Shown here in pieces: positions 11,341-24,299 of a DNA stretch of 64,000 bases; within the stretch, counting starts at the first letter, position 1; every line of letters begins with the position of its first letter. This DNA is from Hofstenia miamia (Eukaryota; Xenacoelomorpha; Acoela; Hofsteniidae), in assembly GCA_900660155.1 (NCBI GenBank), contig CABFPE010000094.1:865677-929676 (forward strand). The letters are read 5' to 3'. Position numbers and translations under genes: made by a program. The notes beneath the pieces are model-generated. The model was not told the origin of the DNA. It ran no database searches and saw only the letters and a list, made by a program, of their open reading frames with translations.

Positions 11341-12310
11341 TAAAAAAGCTGGCTTACTAGATTGCGTTATCAACTACCGAAGACTTATTTCTTCAGTTAT
11401 GAGGATTCTAATTTGTTCAGGCTCATTATAAATAATTATAATAATATATTTGATCACCTATCTAAAACTTGTCGCATCATTAAAAGGCTATAAGAAACTA
11501 ATATCCGATAATATTTGCATATTTACCTTGCTGTTCAAAATCGTTGGCAATTTGTCCAACCCCGCTTCCCTTCGATCCTTTTGTTTATACTAAACACTTA
11601 TCATTTTCATTATTATAAATTGAAAAAAAGAATTAACTGAGAAAAATTAAACCTAAAACAAATAATGTAATAAGAAAACGTTTGATTGAATCTTGTTTGA
11701 GGTGCTGCCCAATTGACACAATAGTAATTAGAGCAAATGCCTGTTGTTTTATCATTTTGAAAAGATAATTTACTCCAATTCAAATGTAAAATCAGAAAAT
11801 TCGTTGAGCAAAGTGAAGCGACTAAGTATCACACCCGAAAATGGAAATATTTCCTCAACTATATTTCGATGACACTTTCAACGAGCTCTAGGATAATGTA
11901 GTTAGGCTCTGGGTTGGGATGATTCTTGGGTGCCGGTATGTTATTCGTAGAAATTTAAAACATACACTTTAAATATAAAAAACGGGTTAACTATATTTTC
12001 TTCAAAACTCGGCTTATGATGAGTAAGCATTGGATTAAAAAAATATATTTCATCATTTTTTCGATTTTTCTGCAATTTTTTGAAGGAATTGTGTGTAACT
12101 TAATTCAGAACTCACGTAGAGTATAAAAATTTATAGTTTGAAAAGTACATATTTTTTCTATATATTTTTCATCATATTTATAAAATAGAATTTTATTGTG
12201 AGTGAAAGAATTGAGGAATATGTATTCAGAATAAGATCTCGCACTCTGTACTACAGAGATTTTTTTTCTATTTCATATCAAACTATCTATTGGACTCTTT
12301 CTCTTTCTCT
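11341..12310. other. AT-rich stretch, no gene recognised
   Basis: Apart from the possible short exon near 11527-11592, I see nothing assignable. Confidence 0.45.
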
Positions 12311-12315
12311 CTTTC

Positions 12316-12390
12316 ATATATATATATATATATATACACATGATGATGATGATGATGATGATCTTGATGATGATCTTGATGATGATCTTA
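12316..12390. repeat. (TA)n followed by (GAT)n/(CTTGATGAT)n microsatellite
   Basis: A TA run followed by TGATGA repeats that become CTTGATGATGAT units. It directly abuts the 3' end of the minus-strand LINE at 12392, so on that strand it reads as a simple-repeat LINE tail. Confidence 0.85.
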
Positions 12391-12391
12391 T

Positions 12392-13790
12392 TTATTGATA
12401 AAAAACATCTACACTATTAAAATCGCTAAGTTCTGGGTTATAATGTTGAGTTTCGTTTGGTAGTCTTGCACAGAATGGAATGAATTGATTTCTTCTTTGT
12501 TCATTTTCAAATTTTTCATAAATAAACTTGAATGAAGCAAGAAATGTTTTCGGTATATTTGAAAGAAGGGGAGCAGATGCGAGCGTTTTAGATTGTAGAA
12601 AGAGCTTCACAGATAATTCTTCTCTTCTTCTTTTAATGGTTGGCAATTTTGTTACAGTGCCAATAATTTTAATTGCTCTTTTTTTTATTCTTTTAAGAGA
12701 TAGAGTTTGATTTTTTGTCAATCCAAGGAACACAGGAGAAGCATATTCTAGCTTTGAGCGAATCATAGTAATAAATAATCTAATGAGTTTATTTTTAGAG
12801 CATATTCCAATTAGACTACGAAGAATAAATAACTGTTTAGTGCCCTCCTTACTAGCGCATGGATTTGAACTGCCCAGCTCAGGTCCGCCGAAATATTAAG
12901 GCCCAATATGTGCATGTTTTCATTGATAAGATTAAGCAACTCCTGATTCTCGAAGCATTTGCTACATACCATTTGCATACTTTTGCTCAGATTTAGTGGA
13001 AGACAGTTAGCCGTAGACCATTTGGTAATATTGTCACTCTCTTTCACACCATATCTTATTGGCGTCACTAGTCAAATCGTCTGCATATTTAAATATTTCA
13101 GATTCTACGTTTTCCGATTGCAAGTCAGAAACAGAGAGCAAAAAGCATTGTCTCAAAAGAGATCCTTGCTGGAATACCACTTGTCACTTCTCTAGAGCTA
13201 CTTTGGAGTGATCCCAATCTAACGTGAAAAAATCTTTTAAGTAAATAACTTTCTAATCATTTGATTGCTCTAGGTTGAAAATTTAGCCTCGCCAGCTTTT
13301 GAAGCAGTAGGAGATTTGGAATTTTGTCGAAATCTTTGAAAACTCAAATGATTTTATCAATATACACTGCAATTTGTTTTGTTCCATTAGTATTGTTACT
13401 TTGTCGATTAGCCTTATTAGGAGCAACGTTGCTGAAGAGGACTTTTTGTATGCGAATTGACTTTTATCGGTTACCATAACAAACGTGTCACTCAACGAAT
13501 TGATCACCGTCCTTTCAAAAACTTGGCAGGCAAGCATAACAGCGAGATGGGCCGCAAATTTTGCGATTTATTGGTTGTGATTTTAGAAAAAGTATGATAT
13601 CTGCTATTTTCCATCTGTCAGGTACAGTTCTTTGCTCAATTGAAACATTCATAATGTGGCATAGGGGTTCAGCTAGTAATTTTGCAGCGTATCTGTAGAT
13701 TTTTGTAGGAATTTGATCACTTCCCATAGCCTTGCTATGACTTAAGCTACTCAGATAGGCAAGCCCCATTTCTGATGGAATAAAAGCAAT
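12392..13790 (-). mobile_element. LINE RT region (CR1/jockey-type), minus strand, decayed
   Basis: Four consecutive minus-strand segments follow the order of a non-LTR RT. 13515-13769 has SKAMGSDQIPTKIYRYAAK and PDRWKIADIILFLKS (pre-RT). 13283-13537 has KSQFAYKKSSSATLLLIRL (RT block 2). 12811-13068 has ITKWSTANCLPLNLSKSMQM (after the YADD block) and LGLNISADLSWAVQI. 12392-12766 has IRSKLEYASPVFLGLTKNQ and RIKKRAIKIIG, the usual C-terminal end. Frameshifts separate the segments and the YADD block is not visible in an open frame, so it is dead. The 3' end abuts a GAT-type microsatellite. Confidence 0.82.
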
Positions 13791-13907
13791 CCAATTATCA
13801 TCACAGTCATCGCAAATATAGTCTTAACTATAATCTTATAACTTAGATGAGAACACATAGGAAACTGAAACTGTTTCCGCTAATATATTTAATTATTCCA
13901 AAGTATC

Positions 13908-13908
<1 letters not shown>

Positions 13909-13942
<34 letters not shown>
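13909..13942. repeat. (TA)n microsatellite
   Basis: A TA run of about 34 bp between two LINE remnants. Confidence 0.9.
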
Positions 13943-13947
<5 letters not shown>

Positions 13948-15102
13948 TCATAATTTCTGGGTATTACGTACACAAGTATATTTACTGAATAAACAGGTAC
14001 TAAAATTATTAAATTTTTAAAATTTAAATTCTGTTTGCAAATTCAAAGCTATTAAGAAATCACTAAAAAAATACAGTATTTAATTTACTCAATGACTTTT
14101 TCTATGACATTTAGAGTATTCTTAAATGTAATTTTTGTAATTCAAACACTCTTGAGGAAATCTTATGTAAAAAGTCAAAATTTTTCACATGTTCTTCTAT
14201 TCAAGCGCTTGAAAATGAATTTAATTGAAAATCTACGATGTGGCCTTTGTCTTCCATGATAATTTGACTTAAAGTAACAAGTATAATTCTGTAGCACAGC
14301 TGGAACATGTCAGGATTCCCAGACCCAACCAAACTAATCGAGCTGTTTCTCAACTGGTTAGACCGATATTTATGACTATAACGAACTTAAGAATTATTTT
14401 GAAACTAGTCTAAGTAATATCCAAAATCTACAGGCTCAGGACGAACTTGAACGTATCAAGAACATTGAGCATAAGGTTAATAAAGGCAGCACTAAGGACA
14501 AAATTAAAAAACTATATTAAGAATTCAATTGATAAATTAAATATTGAGCGCGTAATATTAGATAATAACAATCTCTCAGATAATCAAGATGAAATTACAG
14601 TTCACTGATTTTTAAAATAATCTTTATGACAAATCTGACTTTCACATTTAAAATAATCTAATATACCGCAAATTTCATTAGATGGTAAAAAAGTTTTGAA
14701 TCAAGAAATATCCCTTGACGAAATTTACCAAGCAATCGATAAACTAAAAATTCAACAAGCATAGATGTCTTTAATTCTGCCATCTATTAAAATCCTTCTG
14801 CTCAATTCTCACATGGTACTATTAATTACTTTTAGAATCTATACTACAAAATGGCCAAAATTTCTCATAGTATATCAAATGCAATCATTAAATTATTACC
14901 AAAAAGGGGAAAAGATATTGACCATCCTAAGTCCTGGGGAATTATTTCTCTAATGAACAAGGACTTAAGATTTTTATCTCATGTTCTAAGATATAGATTA
15001 GCACCATTGGTACAGAAATATATTCACGCTACCCAAACTGGATGTATAAAAGCGAGAAACTCATCTCTAAATATCTCAACCATTCAATGCATTATAGATA
15101 TA

Positions 15103-16475
15103 CAGTACTGGTCAAAAGTTTGGGAACACTTTCCAAATTTAGAAATTTTTGTATTTTATACTAAAAAACGCAATGTAGAAACAATATAATAACACAATGT
15201 AGAAACAATATGATAACACCATGTAGAAAGTAAATAGTTAATTCAGAAAAACTCACTAATATTTTTTATGTCCACCATTATTGGACAAACACGCAGCAAT
15301 TTGATTTGACATTGACTCGACCAGCTTTCTACAATAATCATCAGTAATCTCTGTGCACCATACCACTTTAATTTGCTCCTTCAGATCTTCGAGTGATGTG
15401 CATTGGCGCTTCCTCAGACAGTTTTTGATGTGATGCCAGCAATTTTCTATGGCGTTGAGGTCTGGGGGAATTCCCGGGCAGTTCTCAAGCAGCCGAAAGT
15501 CTTGTGATGCAATCCACTGTTTCACAAGTTTGGCGCTGTGGCAAGGAGCACCATCTTGTTGTATTACAGATGTTTCACGAAGCTGCATAAACATGAGAAC
15601 TTTCCCCTGAATTATTTTGAGGTAGTCCTTGGCTGTGACACTGTCGTTGTGAGGAACAAAATTCAGACCAGCACGCTCATTCGCAGTAATAGCACCCCAA
15701 ATCATCACAGAAGGTGCTGAGCGGACAGTTTGTTGTAACATGTGTTGAATCTTTGGTTTCTTGGTCGTCGAACGTGTGGCCGGTATGATGTAAACTGGCA
15801 AATTTTGGATTCGTCATGAAACATTACTTGATGCCATATCTCAGGGGTGTATTGTTGGTATCGCCTGCAGAAGCGCAACCGGTCTCGAATGTTCTTTGAA
15901 AACAATCAGGGTTTGGCTGCCGGTTTGCACGATGGCAGGTCAAAGTAGTATTCAATCGACGCCTAATGGAGCGTGTTGATACATCGTGTACTACCGCACC
16001 TAGATTTGCTTTGACTTCAAAAGATGAAGAGAATGGTTGATTAAAGACGTATAGGGTGAATGAGACGGTCAGTTTCAAGGAATGTCACTTTTGGTCTTCC
16101 AGATCGCTTGGAGAGGAAAAATTTTGCTGTTGCTGAAAGCGAGTAAAACTTCTGGATACCGAAGATACTGACACGCCCATTTTAACAGCTATAGCGAGAT
16201 AATTGTACCCCTCCTCGTACAAGAAATGAATTTGAGCAAGCTTTTTTGCTGAAATTTCACTACCACGGACCATATTTCAAACTATAATGATAGTGCTTTT
16301 TACGTGAAAATGTATTGTGTGCAAATCTAAAGTTATGTTAATTTGTTAGACTAAATGAACCTGTTGTAAATTCTAAGAAAAAATTGGGAATTCAAGGAAT
16401 TTTCCGAAGTTTCCAGGAAATAGCATAAAACACCCTTTAGACAGGTTAATTTTCCCAAACTTTTGGCCAGTACTA
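15103..16475 (-). mobile_element. Tc1-type DNA transposon with both terminal inverted repeats
   Basis: The terminal inverted repeats are CAGTACTGGTCAAAAGTTTG at the left and TAGTACTGGCCAAAAGTTTG (reverse complement) at the right, about 24 bp, flanked by TA on both sides (15101-15102 and 16476-16477). The minus-strand transposase starts at 16273 (MVRGSEISAKK, a helix-turn-helix with VSVSSVSRSFTRF). The DDE domain shows VMFHDESKI, VIQQDGAPCHSAK and DLNAIENCWH. I count 35 residues between the second Asp and the Glu, so DD35E rather than the usual DD34E. The gene is broken into four frames (16085-16273, 15824-16078, 15705-15905, 15256-15801), so it is non-autonomous now. It sits inside RT of the L1-like LINE and is therefore younger than it. 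Confidence 0.92.
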
Positions 16476-17013
16476 TAAGCTGAATAAACATAATTGATAC
16501 TGCAAAATTAAATATTGATTTTAATAAAGCTTATTATTCAATTGATCATGAATACTTGTTTCAAACATTAGAAAACTGGGATTGCCAGAAATAATCTTTG
16601 AGCCTCATTCGTGCCCCATGTTCCAAAAACAATTACTACTTGTTAATCAATGGTTTTTTGTGTACGCAATACATGCACAGGAATGTCTAAAATTTCATTG
16701 TTTTAAAATTTATGTAAATTAAATGATTGAAATAAATTGATTTCAAGAGTGAAAATTAAAATTAAATGATTTTGGGAATCGAAGTTCAAATAAATTTACA
16801 TTTCACTTTGCAATTAACTTAAATATATTGTTGTTTTAGAAATCTATTATATGAATTAAATACATATGAAACAAAGGTTAACCAATTGTTATTGGCTGAC
16901 AGCATTTTCATCGTGCATTGTTTTCATGGAGCAATAATTAGTATAGGAAAACACTTCAATGATTGTGTACAAAAATGTAACAGCCATTTCTATAATCTCG
17001 GCATGTTTCAAAC

Positions 17014-17192
17014 CAGTGGCGTACGCAGGGGGAGGGGGACATGGTGGAATGTCCCCCTGTCAGGTTTCTAAATTTGATTTTGACTCGATAATTCAAAATA
17101 ATTTCGAAAAATTGAAAAATTTAAAATCTAGGATAGTGAAATGCATTTTTAGGGTCTATTTTCTCCGTCAGAAAATCCTGGGTACGCCCCTG
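17014..17192. mobile_element. hAT-type MITE, copy 1
   Basis: A 179-bp element with ends CAGTGGCGTACGCAGG and CCTGGGTACGCCCCTG, flanked by an 8-bp target duplication with one mismatch (TTTCAAAC at 17006-17013, TTTCTAAC at 17193-17200). Just inside the left end is TGGTGGAATGTCCCCC. CAG...CTG ends with 8-bp duplications are standard for hAT elements. A second copy lies at 43150-43374. Confidence 0.85.
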
Positions 17193-18112
17193 TTTCTAAC
17201 AGTGATTTCCTCTTTCTAACTTGCTGAACATTTTAACGATATTACACCTTTGAGAAATTGATATTACCATGAATTTCCGGTATTCAACTGATGAACTTGA
17301 ATGGCAAATTTATTCGACCAAAATGAAATGTGTAGAAACCTTTTTTCAGTACCCCAATTTCTCATTGTGCAACCTACGCACCGCATGCTCCCATCAACCT
17401 AGATTTTCAAAAGTTTTTAACTGTTAACAACCACCTTTGAAATGAAAACCCTCAAATGTATTAAGAATTTGTCAATGTGTCATTAAATTTAAGTTAATTG
17501 CAAATATTTGATTTTAGTTGATAGCAATTAAAATTAGTTGATTTTTCAAAGAACCAATTAAAATTAATTGATGTTTACTATTCGAAATTTGAAAATTAAC
17601 TTAAATTAATTTTAAAGCATGCCTGGCGTCCGACATGGATGCCGCCTGTCATGTATACCCATGTTGATTAAAAATGGAAATTTTATTTAAAAAAATTAAT
17701 TTTTTATTGATTTTTTATGAAAGTTTTTGTAAAGTAGTTTAATAGATATTCGATAAAAGCTTGGTAAAAAATCAATAAAAAATTTGTAAGACTTTAGTAA
17801 AATATTAATAAAACGTTGTAGTCTTATTAGTATCACATTTAATAATTATATAGAGAATTTAAATATATTAATTCAAATGCAAGATCTGAACAATATATCT
17901 CTATTATGTTTTACAACATGAATCCAATTGTGCGATGACGTAATAAATAATACATTAGCAACAAGGTGAGATTTCTGCAAAACAAAATTTTCTTTAATAT
18001 TTCGCACATATTGAAAGCATTTTCATTGTTATTATCAATTAACCATTAAATAAAAATGCGTTTCTAATTAACAATACTGAGTAAATTAAATTGATTTTAG
18101 CCAGCATACTGA

Positions 18113-18115
<3 letters not shown>

Positions 18116-18152
<37 letters not shown>
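18116..18152. repeat. (TA)n microsatellite
   Basis: A TA run inside the AT-rich insertion that splits the L1-like LINE. Confidence 0.9.
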
Positions 18153-18153
<1 letters not shown>

Positions 18154-19239
18154 CGTGCAAAAATATTATATTTTTATTGCATTTCCACTTTCAAATTGAA
18201 AATAGTTTATTGATAAAAAATTAATTTTTCATCAATTTTCTTTGGTAAATTTTCAATTTTAAATGACATGGGTAGTGTTTAACTTTGCAATAGAATCAAA
18301 TAGGTAACCACTTGAAATTCAGGGATTTATGTATTAGAAATTAGAAATAAAATATATTGCATTTGCAGGCGATATTACTTTAATTGCATTAAATTCTGAA
18401 AGCATAATTAACTACCTGAAGCACTATATATGGTGAATTTAGCAAAATATACAGACTATCAATAAATAAACAAAAATCAATTTCACGGGCATAAATAAAT
18501 CAAACGAGTGTTTTGACGATTGAACATCGAATCATAACGAAATATTACTGTTAGGTGTATGCTTCAAAGTATCTGGAAATAACTTTATAAATAATAATAT
18601 ATTCCTAAACGATAATAAGCTGCTATTAACTTCATAACAAATTGTAAGATGCCTATTTTTGGCTAAGTTAAACCTATTAATTTACTTTTATTAACCAAAA
18701 TATTATATCAAATCCAATATTATCTTTTGTTCTCGTTAAGTAATTCAAACTAAATGCGCAATCAATAATGCTGTATGGATAATCAATTATCACTCGAGAA
18801 CTACTGTAAGCTATTGCATTGAAATTATAAGAATAGATAAATTCAATTAGAAAATATTTACTATTAACAATAACAGGCATTGAAGATAAATATTATATTT
18901 GCTATATTAAAACAGAGTGGCATCCCATAAACAAACTGTGTTCTACAATTATTACGAAATTTACACCAAGAAACGATTTACAGGACATGCTTTGCAACAT
19001 CATCATACCTAAGTCTTTCAAATCTATATGCTCCATATTGTCTAAGAAACTCTCAATACTAAGTCGTCTAAAATTTCAATTGAACCCAAACGGCTGTAGT
19101 ACACAACTAGGCGCGATTATAAGAAATCCTAAGACATACAGGAAATCAATTGAATATTACCGAGATATAGAATCCAATATTCTCCAAAACTTTAAATACA
19201 CAAACGGGGTTTTACTTTACAATTAAAGTTGATCAATAA

Positions 19240-21756
19240 ATGGCAAAACTTTAAGTGATTTCTGTCATTTATATGTACTACACCTTTTAACATTCAATTT
19301 AAAAACTAGTGCATTCAAATTAAAACATAAGGCATTTAATAGAAAATAAACATAAAGCAATGGCTTTTTAATAAAAAATGAAAGTAAGGAACAAAACAAA
19401 CTATAAACCAATAGAATGTTTACTTTATTCTCCATACAGTAAATCACCTTCAACTATTATTGCGTATGCTCCTGTATATGCTGAAAACACGATTTATATG
19501 AATACTGCCATCACATGCCTGATTGCATCTTCAAAAATGCCTTTCACATTATAATTCAGCTAATAACGCATAAGAGTCATACCAGTTTTTGGATTTTCTA
19601 ATGTTTGAACTTGTTTAATTGCATTGGCCACTTGGTCTTTGTTTTAACCGAGGATAAAAAATTTCAATCTGTGATAAAGGTTCGTTGTATATTTGGGTCC
19701 TTAGAATTTGTCAGTGTTGTTCTGCAACACTGGCTTCAATTTTACCTTCCCTCAAATCTATTTGAAAACCTATTTAAATACCTCTCATTCTGCTAATAGA
19801 TAATGTTATGTTCTCATGTAAGTTTTAAAATGGATTCAGCAAATGCTTTTTGCCTTGTCATATTTTTATAAAGTTGCCTCCATCAAGATGTCGTTGTGCT
19901 GTGCTTGTGGATACGTTTTTGCGATGTGTGGATTACCTTTAATTTGCAGCCAAATACTTTAGAGTTGCTTGAAAATTAATACCAAAGGCCTATTTCTATA
20001 CTCTAGAAAGACTTCTGGGAATAAATTCGAATTTGTAAAAATTGGAATATATAGCGTTTTAGCATATGCTATTACTGTTTTTTACGAGCAATAACTGTGG
20101 ATTTCCTGCTTGTATTTCCATTATTTTTAATAAAAACGCAATTGTGTTAAGGATAATTAGGATGCCCGTATTCTTGTAAATAGTTTTTCAGCATGGATAT
20201 ATTTGGACAATAATAGCTCTTGTTATTATAGAAAGTAAAGGGATGCTCACAACCGTGCCGCTTTCGCATCTTATAAATCTTACATATAGATAACCCTATA
20301 GATAAATAGATACATAACCCTCGACACATGTGAGCAATTATTGTGGTGATAATCCAACTGCCAAAACTTAAATACACATCTCAAAATATAATAACTATCA
20401 ACAATTATAATAAGATGATCATAGTTAGGCATTTTTTATGTTTAATAAGCTTGTTATGTTTGTTATCGACAGTAAATTTGGATCTAAAATAGAAGAGGTA
20501 GCCTAGTTTTAGCTATGCAGGTATTTAGAATGCGGGGGGTTTATTATAAAGTGAATTGATCGATAGGTAAGCTAAACGAAGTAAAAACTCCTAGGCCTAA
20601 CATTAACCAAAAGACACACTTTCACTAGACAGGGCAGAGCAGTAAAGCTGATGTTAGGGCTGATGTCGATTGTAGAATTGAAGATGCCTCTCAGCCGGCC
20701 AGTAAATGCAACTGTGAGCCTGAACGTTTAGTTTGCCATTGTAGTAATAATAAAATCTGATGCAAAGCAAAGTTAAATCCAAATGATTTATTTCATTAAC
20801 TACTCTAATTTTCCATACAGTACTTATAGTAAATTTTGTACAATGTTAACAGGTACCTGTTTTTCGTTTCCTATTATTTCTGTACTTGAATTTCTTCTGT
20901 TAATCCTTACGCAACTTGTTTTTTTAGGCTATCCATTAGCTATGCGATTTCAGTTGAAACTTTTTGTCAAATATTTTGCCAAAACTTATTTACAACTTAG
21001 TGTACACAAAGATTCTAATTGATATAGAAACAAGTTAACCAAAAATTATTCAAATAAATGTTTTTAATGTATTTTTTAATCATTTCCATTTTTGGTTGAC
21101 GCCGATTATTTCACAATTCTATCCGTTTTCATCAACTCCAGGGGTGGATTCAGAATTTTTTTTTAGGTTTGGCCCTATTTAGAATAAAATGCTAAGTGCA
21201 TAATTGTGTACTAGGGAGGCCATAATTTTTAAAAACTCAGCAAATTTTTTTCAAATTTCAAATTACCCTTTAATAATAGGATGTTGTGTTTTTAAGAGAC
21301 TTTTGCATTATGCACTACAAAATAGATCAATCGCATAAGATTAAGTAAATTACAAAAATTTTACATAATGGTATGAATGTGTGCTTAGTCTCCATTTCAA
21401 TCAATCGTATTATGTTGGAAAAATTCAAGAAAATCAATACCAATTAAAAAATGAAAAGCTTTTGCTATAATTGCAAGAAAGTTGGAGAATTATTCTTCAA
21501 CAAAGAATTTGTTCAGAGCACCCTGCTACAGAAACAACTTTTGTCATTTAATTACTTAGTGATGAAAGTTGGCAAAAAGGGTGCTACATGAATGATTTAT
21601 ATTGTCCAATTTATGCTGTTCCAAATTGACAATTTTTGTTACCAGTTTTGTTGGTCTGAATGAACAACTTTAGTCTAGATAATTACTTCTGATTTTAGTC
21701 GGGGAAATTGGGTGCTACACGAAAAATTTTCATTGGGAAAGAAAATTGGGAAAAAA
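19240..21756. other. Stretch without a supportable gene
   Basis: Short frames at 19605-19796, 20147-20377 and 20783-21022 match nothing I know. On the minus strand near 19860-19930 a few words (AQRHLDGGNFIK) faintly recall a Tc1 transposase N-terminus, too weak to call. At 20474-20491 the word AATTTGGATCTAAAATA matches the sequence that follows the two LTR-like segments described elsewhere. At 21140 a GGGGTGGATTCAGAAT word resembles a hAT end without a partner. Confidence 0.4.
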
Positions 21757-24299
21757 CGTTATTCATGAACATGGGCTTTACTTAGTACATTAAATTTTGA
21801 TGAAACCATAGAAAACTGCATTGAAAGCATTGCTCTGGCAAAAGATCAGCTGACATTATAGGTAAGGTTGCTACATCTTTTGTACATGTAAATATATTTT
21901 ACCTTACCTGTAAAGATTTTTTAGATATTTTTCTGTTCCTTTTTAATGCCTCTTTAAGTATGCATGAATGAATGTCTATATACTTATTAATTTTTTTAGT
22001 CTTTGCTTAGTTGTTGTTTGGTTTCATTGTTTTTTTAATAGAATGGTGCATGAATAATGATGGTTATAATGCAGTGTGATGTTTTTCTTTAACAGTGATG
22101 ATAGAAGAACCTGTACAAGATTCTTATTTCTGAGTACTATTTGTGTAGAAAAAAAGGTTAGAACTGTCTGGTCAATGGTTTATATTCCCAAGTGTGTACT
22201 GCTTTTAATCATCACCCAGACTTTGGTATTTTCAATTTGACAGGGGAAATTTTTCAAAATTGGGGAAAGACACCACAGAAGGTTAAGAAACATTTATCAA
22301 CCCATAGGCTGACACTTAAATTGATATAAATGCAAATTATCAGATTAAGAGTATAGATGAGATTGTTAAGTTTCAATATTTTCAAAACCACATATGTGTT
22401 TCAACAGTATCTTTTTAAAATTGCACAATTTTAAGTAACAATATATCCTGCTAGTATCATGAATACTTTTTGATCAATTCATCTGAATCAAAAACTGGTA
22501 TAATTTAAATTTCCAGAGCTTGGGGAACTCAATTGTCTGTGAATTGAAATTTGAAATCTTGTATCCATGTAATCTGCCAAGTCTGCCATAACCTTCTAAA
22601 TGAAAAAAAGGACTTTTGACTGGTAGACTGTAGTGAAAAATAGAATATCATGGTCTTCACAACCACAATAGTTTCATTAGTGGAAAGGTTCAGTGTCTTT
22701 GCTCCTTAATGTACTTTTTTAAATGAAAAAGACTTTCAACATGATTTCAAACAATTTGGATGTTCTGTGAATATATTTCTGAAACCTACATTATCTTGCT
22801 TTTTAGCAGGTAAGAAGCACATAACCTTCCTTATCACAAGTAAATAGATTGGTCTAATTGAAACCAAGGTTGGAGTTTGGAAAAGATTTTTTTATACAAC
22901 CTAACCTAAATTCACAGTAATCAAAATCAATTGCAATATTCAGCTAAATTCCTATTTGATAATGGAATAACTGCACTTGACCAACTAGGTATTTTTTCAT
23001 GACCATTAATTTGGCTGGTTTAAGTAGTTATGCTTTTTTTAATGACAGGTATGATCTGATTTGGCAGATACAGTGCAATTCTAGTTTATTGTAATGAATT
23101 CATTCTTGTGTTGCTGTGATACTAACCAAATTACCTTTGGTTAAATTATACATAATGTTTTATTGTCATGAATAGTGTTAATAGAGTTATAACTAGTGGT
23201 GAAACTGCAAAAAACAACTAATAGAAAGCTATGACAAAAGCATTTAGCTAGTGCATCAGAATTATTAGATTGAATACAATCACCAGTGATTGCATATGTA
23301 ATCAAATTATTAACAGCAACATATGCATTAATTCATCACCATAAACTAGAATAAATGGCCCAAGCTGGAGTGGTTCATATTAACTGTTAGAATAAATCAA
23401 CACTAATGAATTAATAGAGAGAGCAAAAAATTTGAATAAGCTAAACTTAGAATATAACTTTCTATTACCAAATGCATACAATCAGCTCTATTTATATTAC
23501 TACTATTAAATATTGATAAATAATACACACAGAAGAATTCTGCCATGTTTACAATTTTTAAAATTCTAAATAACACTAGTAAAATAATGTCAATTATCAG
23601 AATGTCAAAAGTATATCAATTGAAGCTTGATTCAATGTTGCATCATGGACAATTGATTGTGCTGATGCTACAATACAAGTGCTGGTGTTTAGTCACACTC
23701 ACAATTGTAATTCATTGGTTGCTAGGTGCATTTGCTTTAGCTTTTATCATTTGTTATTTGCATTTTGTCACTAGCTATTACTTCATTACTGTATTAATAT
23801 AATTCATGATGATGCTACATAGTGACCCAATGATGTTTTAGGAATATAGAGAAGAAACTTTTACTTATTTTTTCTCTATGAATTTTTTAAATTTACTTGG
23901 TTATTAGTTTAAGTCAAAAGGATATGCAGAAGAAACTAGCATTCAATTTTTTCTCATTTTTGCTTTAACTTATTTGTACTAGATGATTAAACAATGAAAA
24001 TTCAGAAGAAACAATTATTCTCTATCTGTTATCTTTTGCAAATCTACAATCACTTGTTCTGTTAAACTCCTCTGAACTTTTAAGAACATTTGAATGACAA
24101 AGAATTTTCTAGGATAGCTATCAGTACAATTCCAGCTACATCACAAAATCTCTGATAAGTTCAACATCTGTTATCTCCTTCATTTTTGGATACTAATCTA
24201 TGAAAATTATAACAGAAATTCCACTTGAAGCCTAGCAACTTATATCTAAAACTACTGCTCAACTTGTTTAATTATTCCCAAATTAGAAAAATTGAAAAG

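Larger units (their letters stand above)
16717..18325. mobile_element. Probable insertion flanked by an 8-bp direct repeat
   Basis: The LINE reading is interrupted after 16716 and resumes at 18326. Both junctions carry TTTATGTA (16709-16716 and 18326-18333), the pattern of an 8-bp target duplication. The inside is about 1.6 kb, very AT-rich, with ATTAAAATTAATTGAT-like repeats (about 17470-17600), a long TA run at 18116-18152, and a hAT-type MITE of its own. I see no transposase and no clear inverted repeats at the ends, so the type is unknown and the 8-bp match could be chance. Confidence 0.45.
14280..19230 (+). mobile_element. L1/Tx1-like LINE, split by two later insertions
   Basis: Three plus-strand pieces make one ORF2-like gene. 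Piece 1 (about 14400-15102) has the linker ISLDEIYQAIDKLKI and RT blocks IIKLLPKRGKDIDHPKSWG, ISLMNKDLRFLSHVL and HATQTGCIKARNSS. Piece 2 (16476 to about 16716) continues with IDFNKAYYSIDHEYLFQTL, RT block A. Piece 3 (18326-19230) resumes with KYIAFAGDITLIALN, the YADD block with its first catalytic Asp replaced by Gly. It goes on through LLGVCFKVSGNN and C-terminal text near 19090-19190. The interruptions are a Tc1 transposon (15103-16475) and a segment flanked by TTTATGTA (16717-18325). Stops are scattered through all pieces, so the LINE is dead. The style (IIKLLPK...WGIISL, TGCIKAR) is L1/Tx1-like, not CR1-like. Confidence 0.8.

Noticed and set aside
19600-19930. Possible Tc1 transposase relic on the minus strand
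   Set aside because: Only one short word resembles Tc1, and no DDE block is recognisable.
21140-21190. hAT-like end GGGGTGGATTCAGAAT
   Set aside because: No matching right end or 8-bp duplication found nearby.
23545-23802. 85-codon frame with hydrophobic C-terminus as a small membrane protein
   Set aside because: Composition is typical of AT-rich chance frames, with no family resemblance or flanking gene signals.
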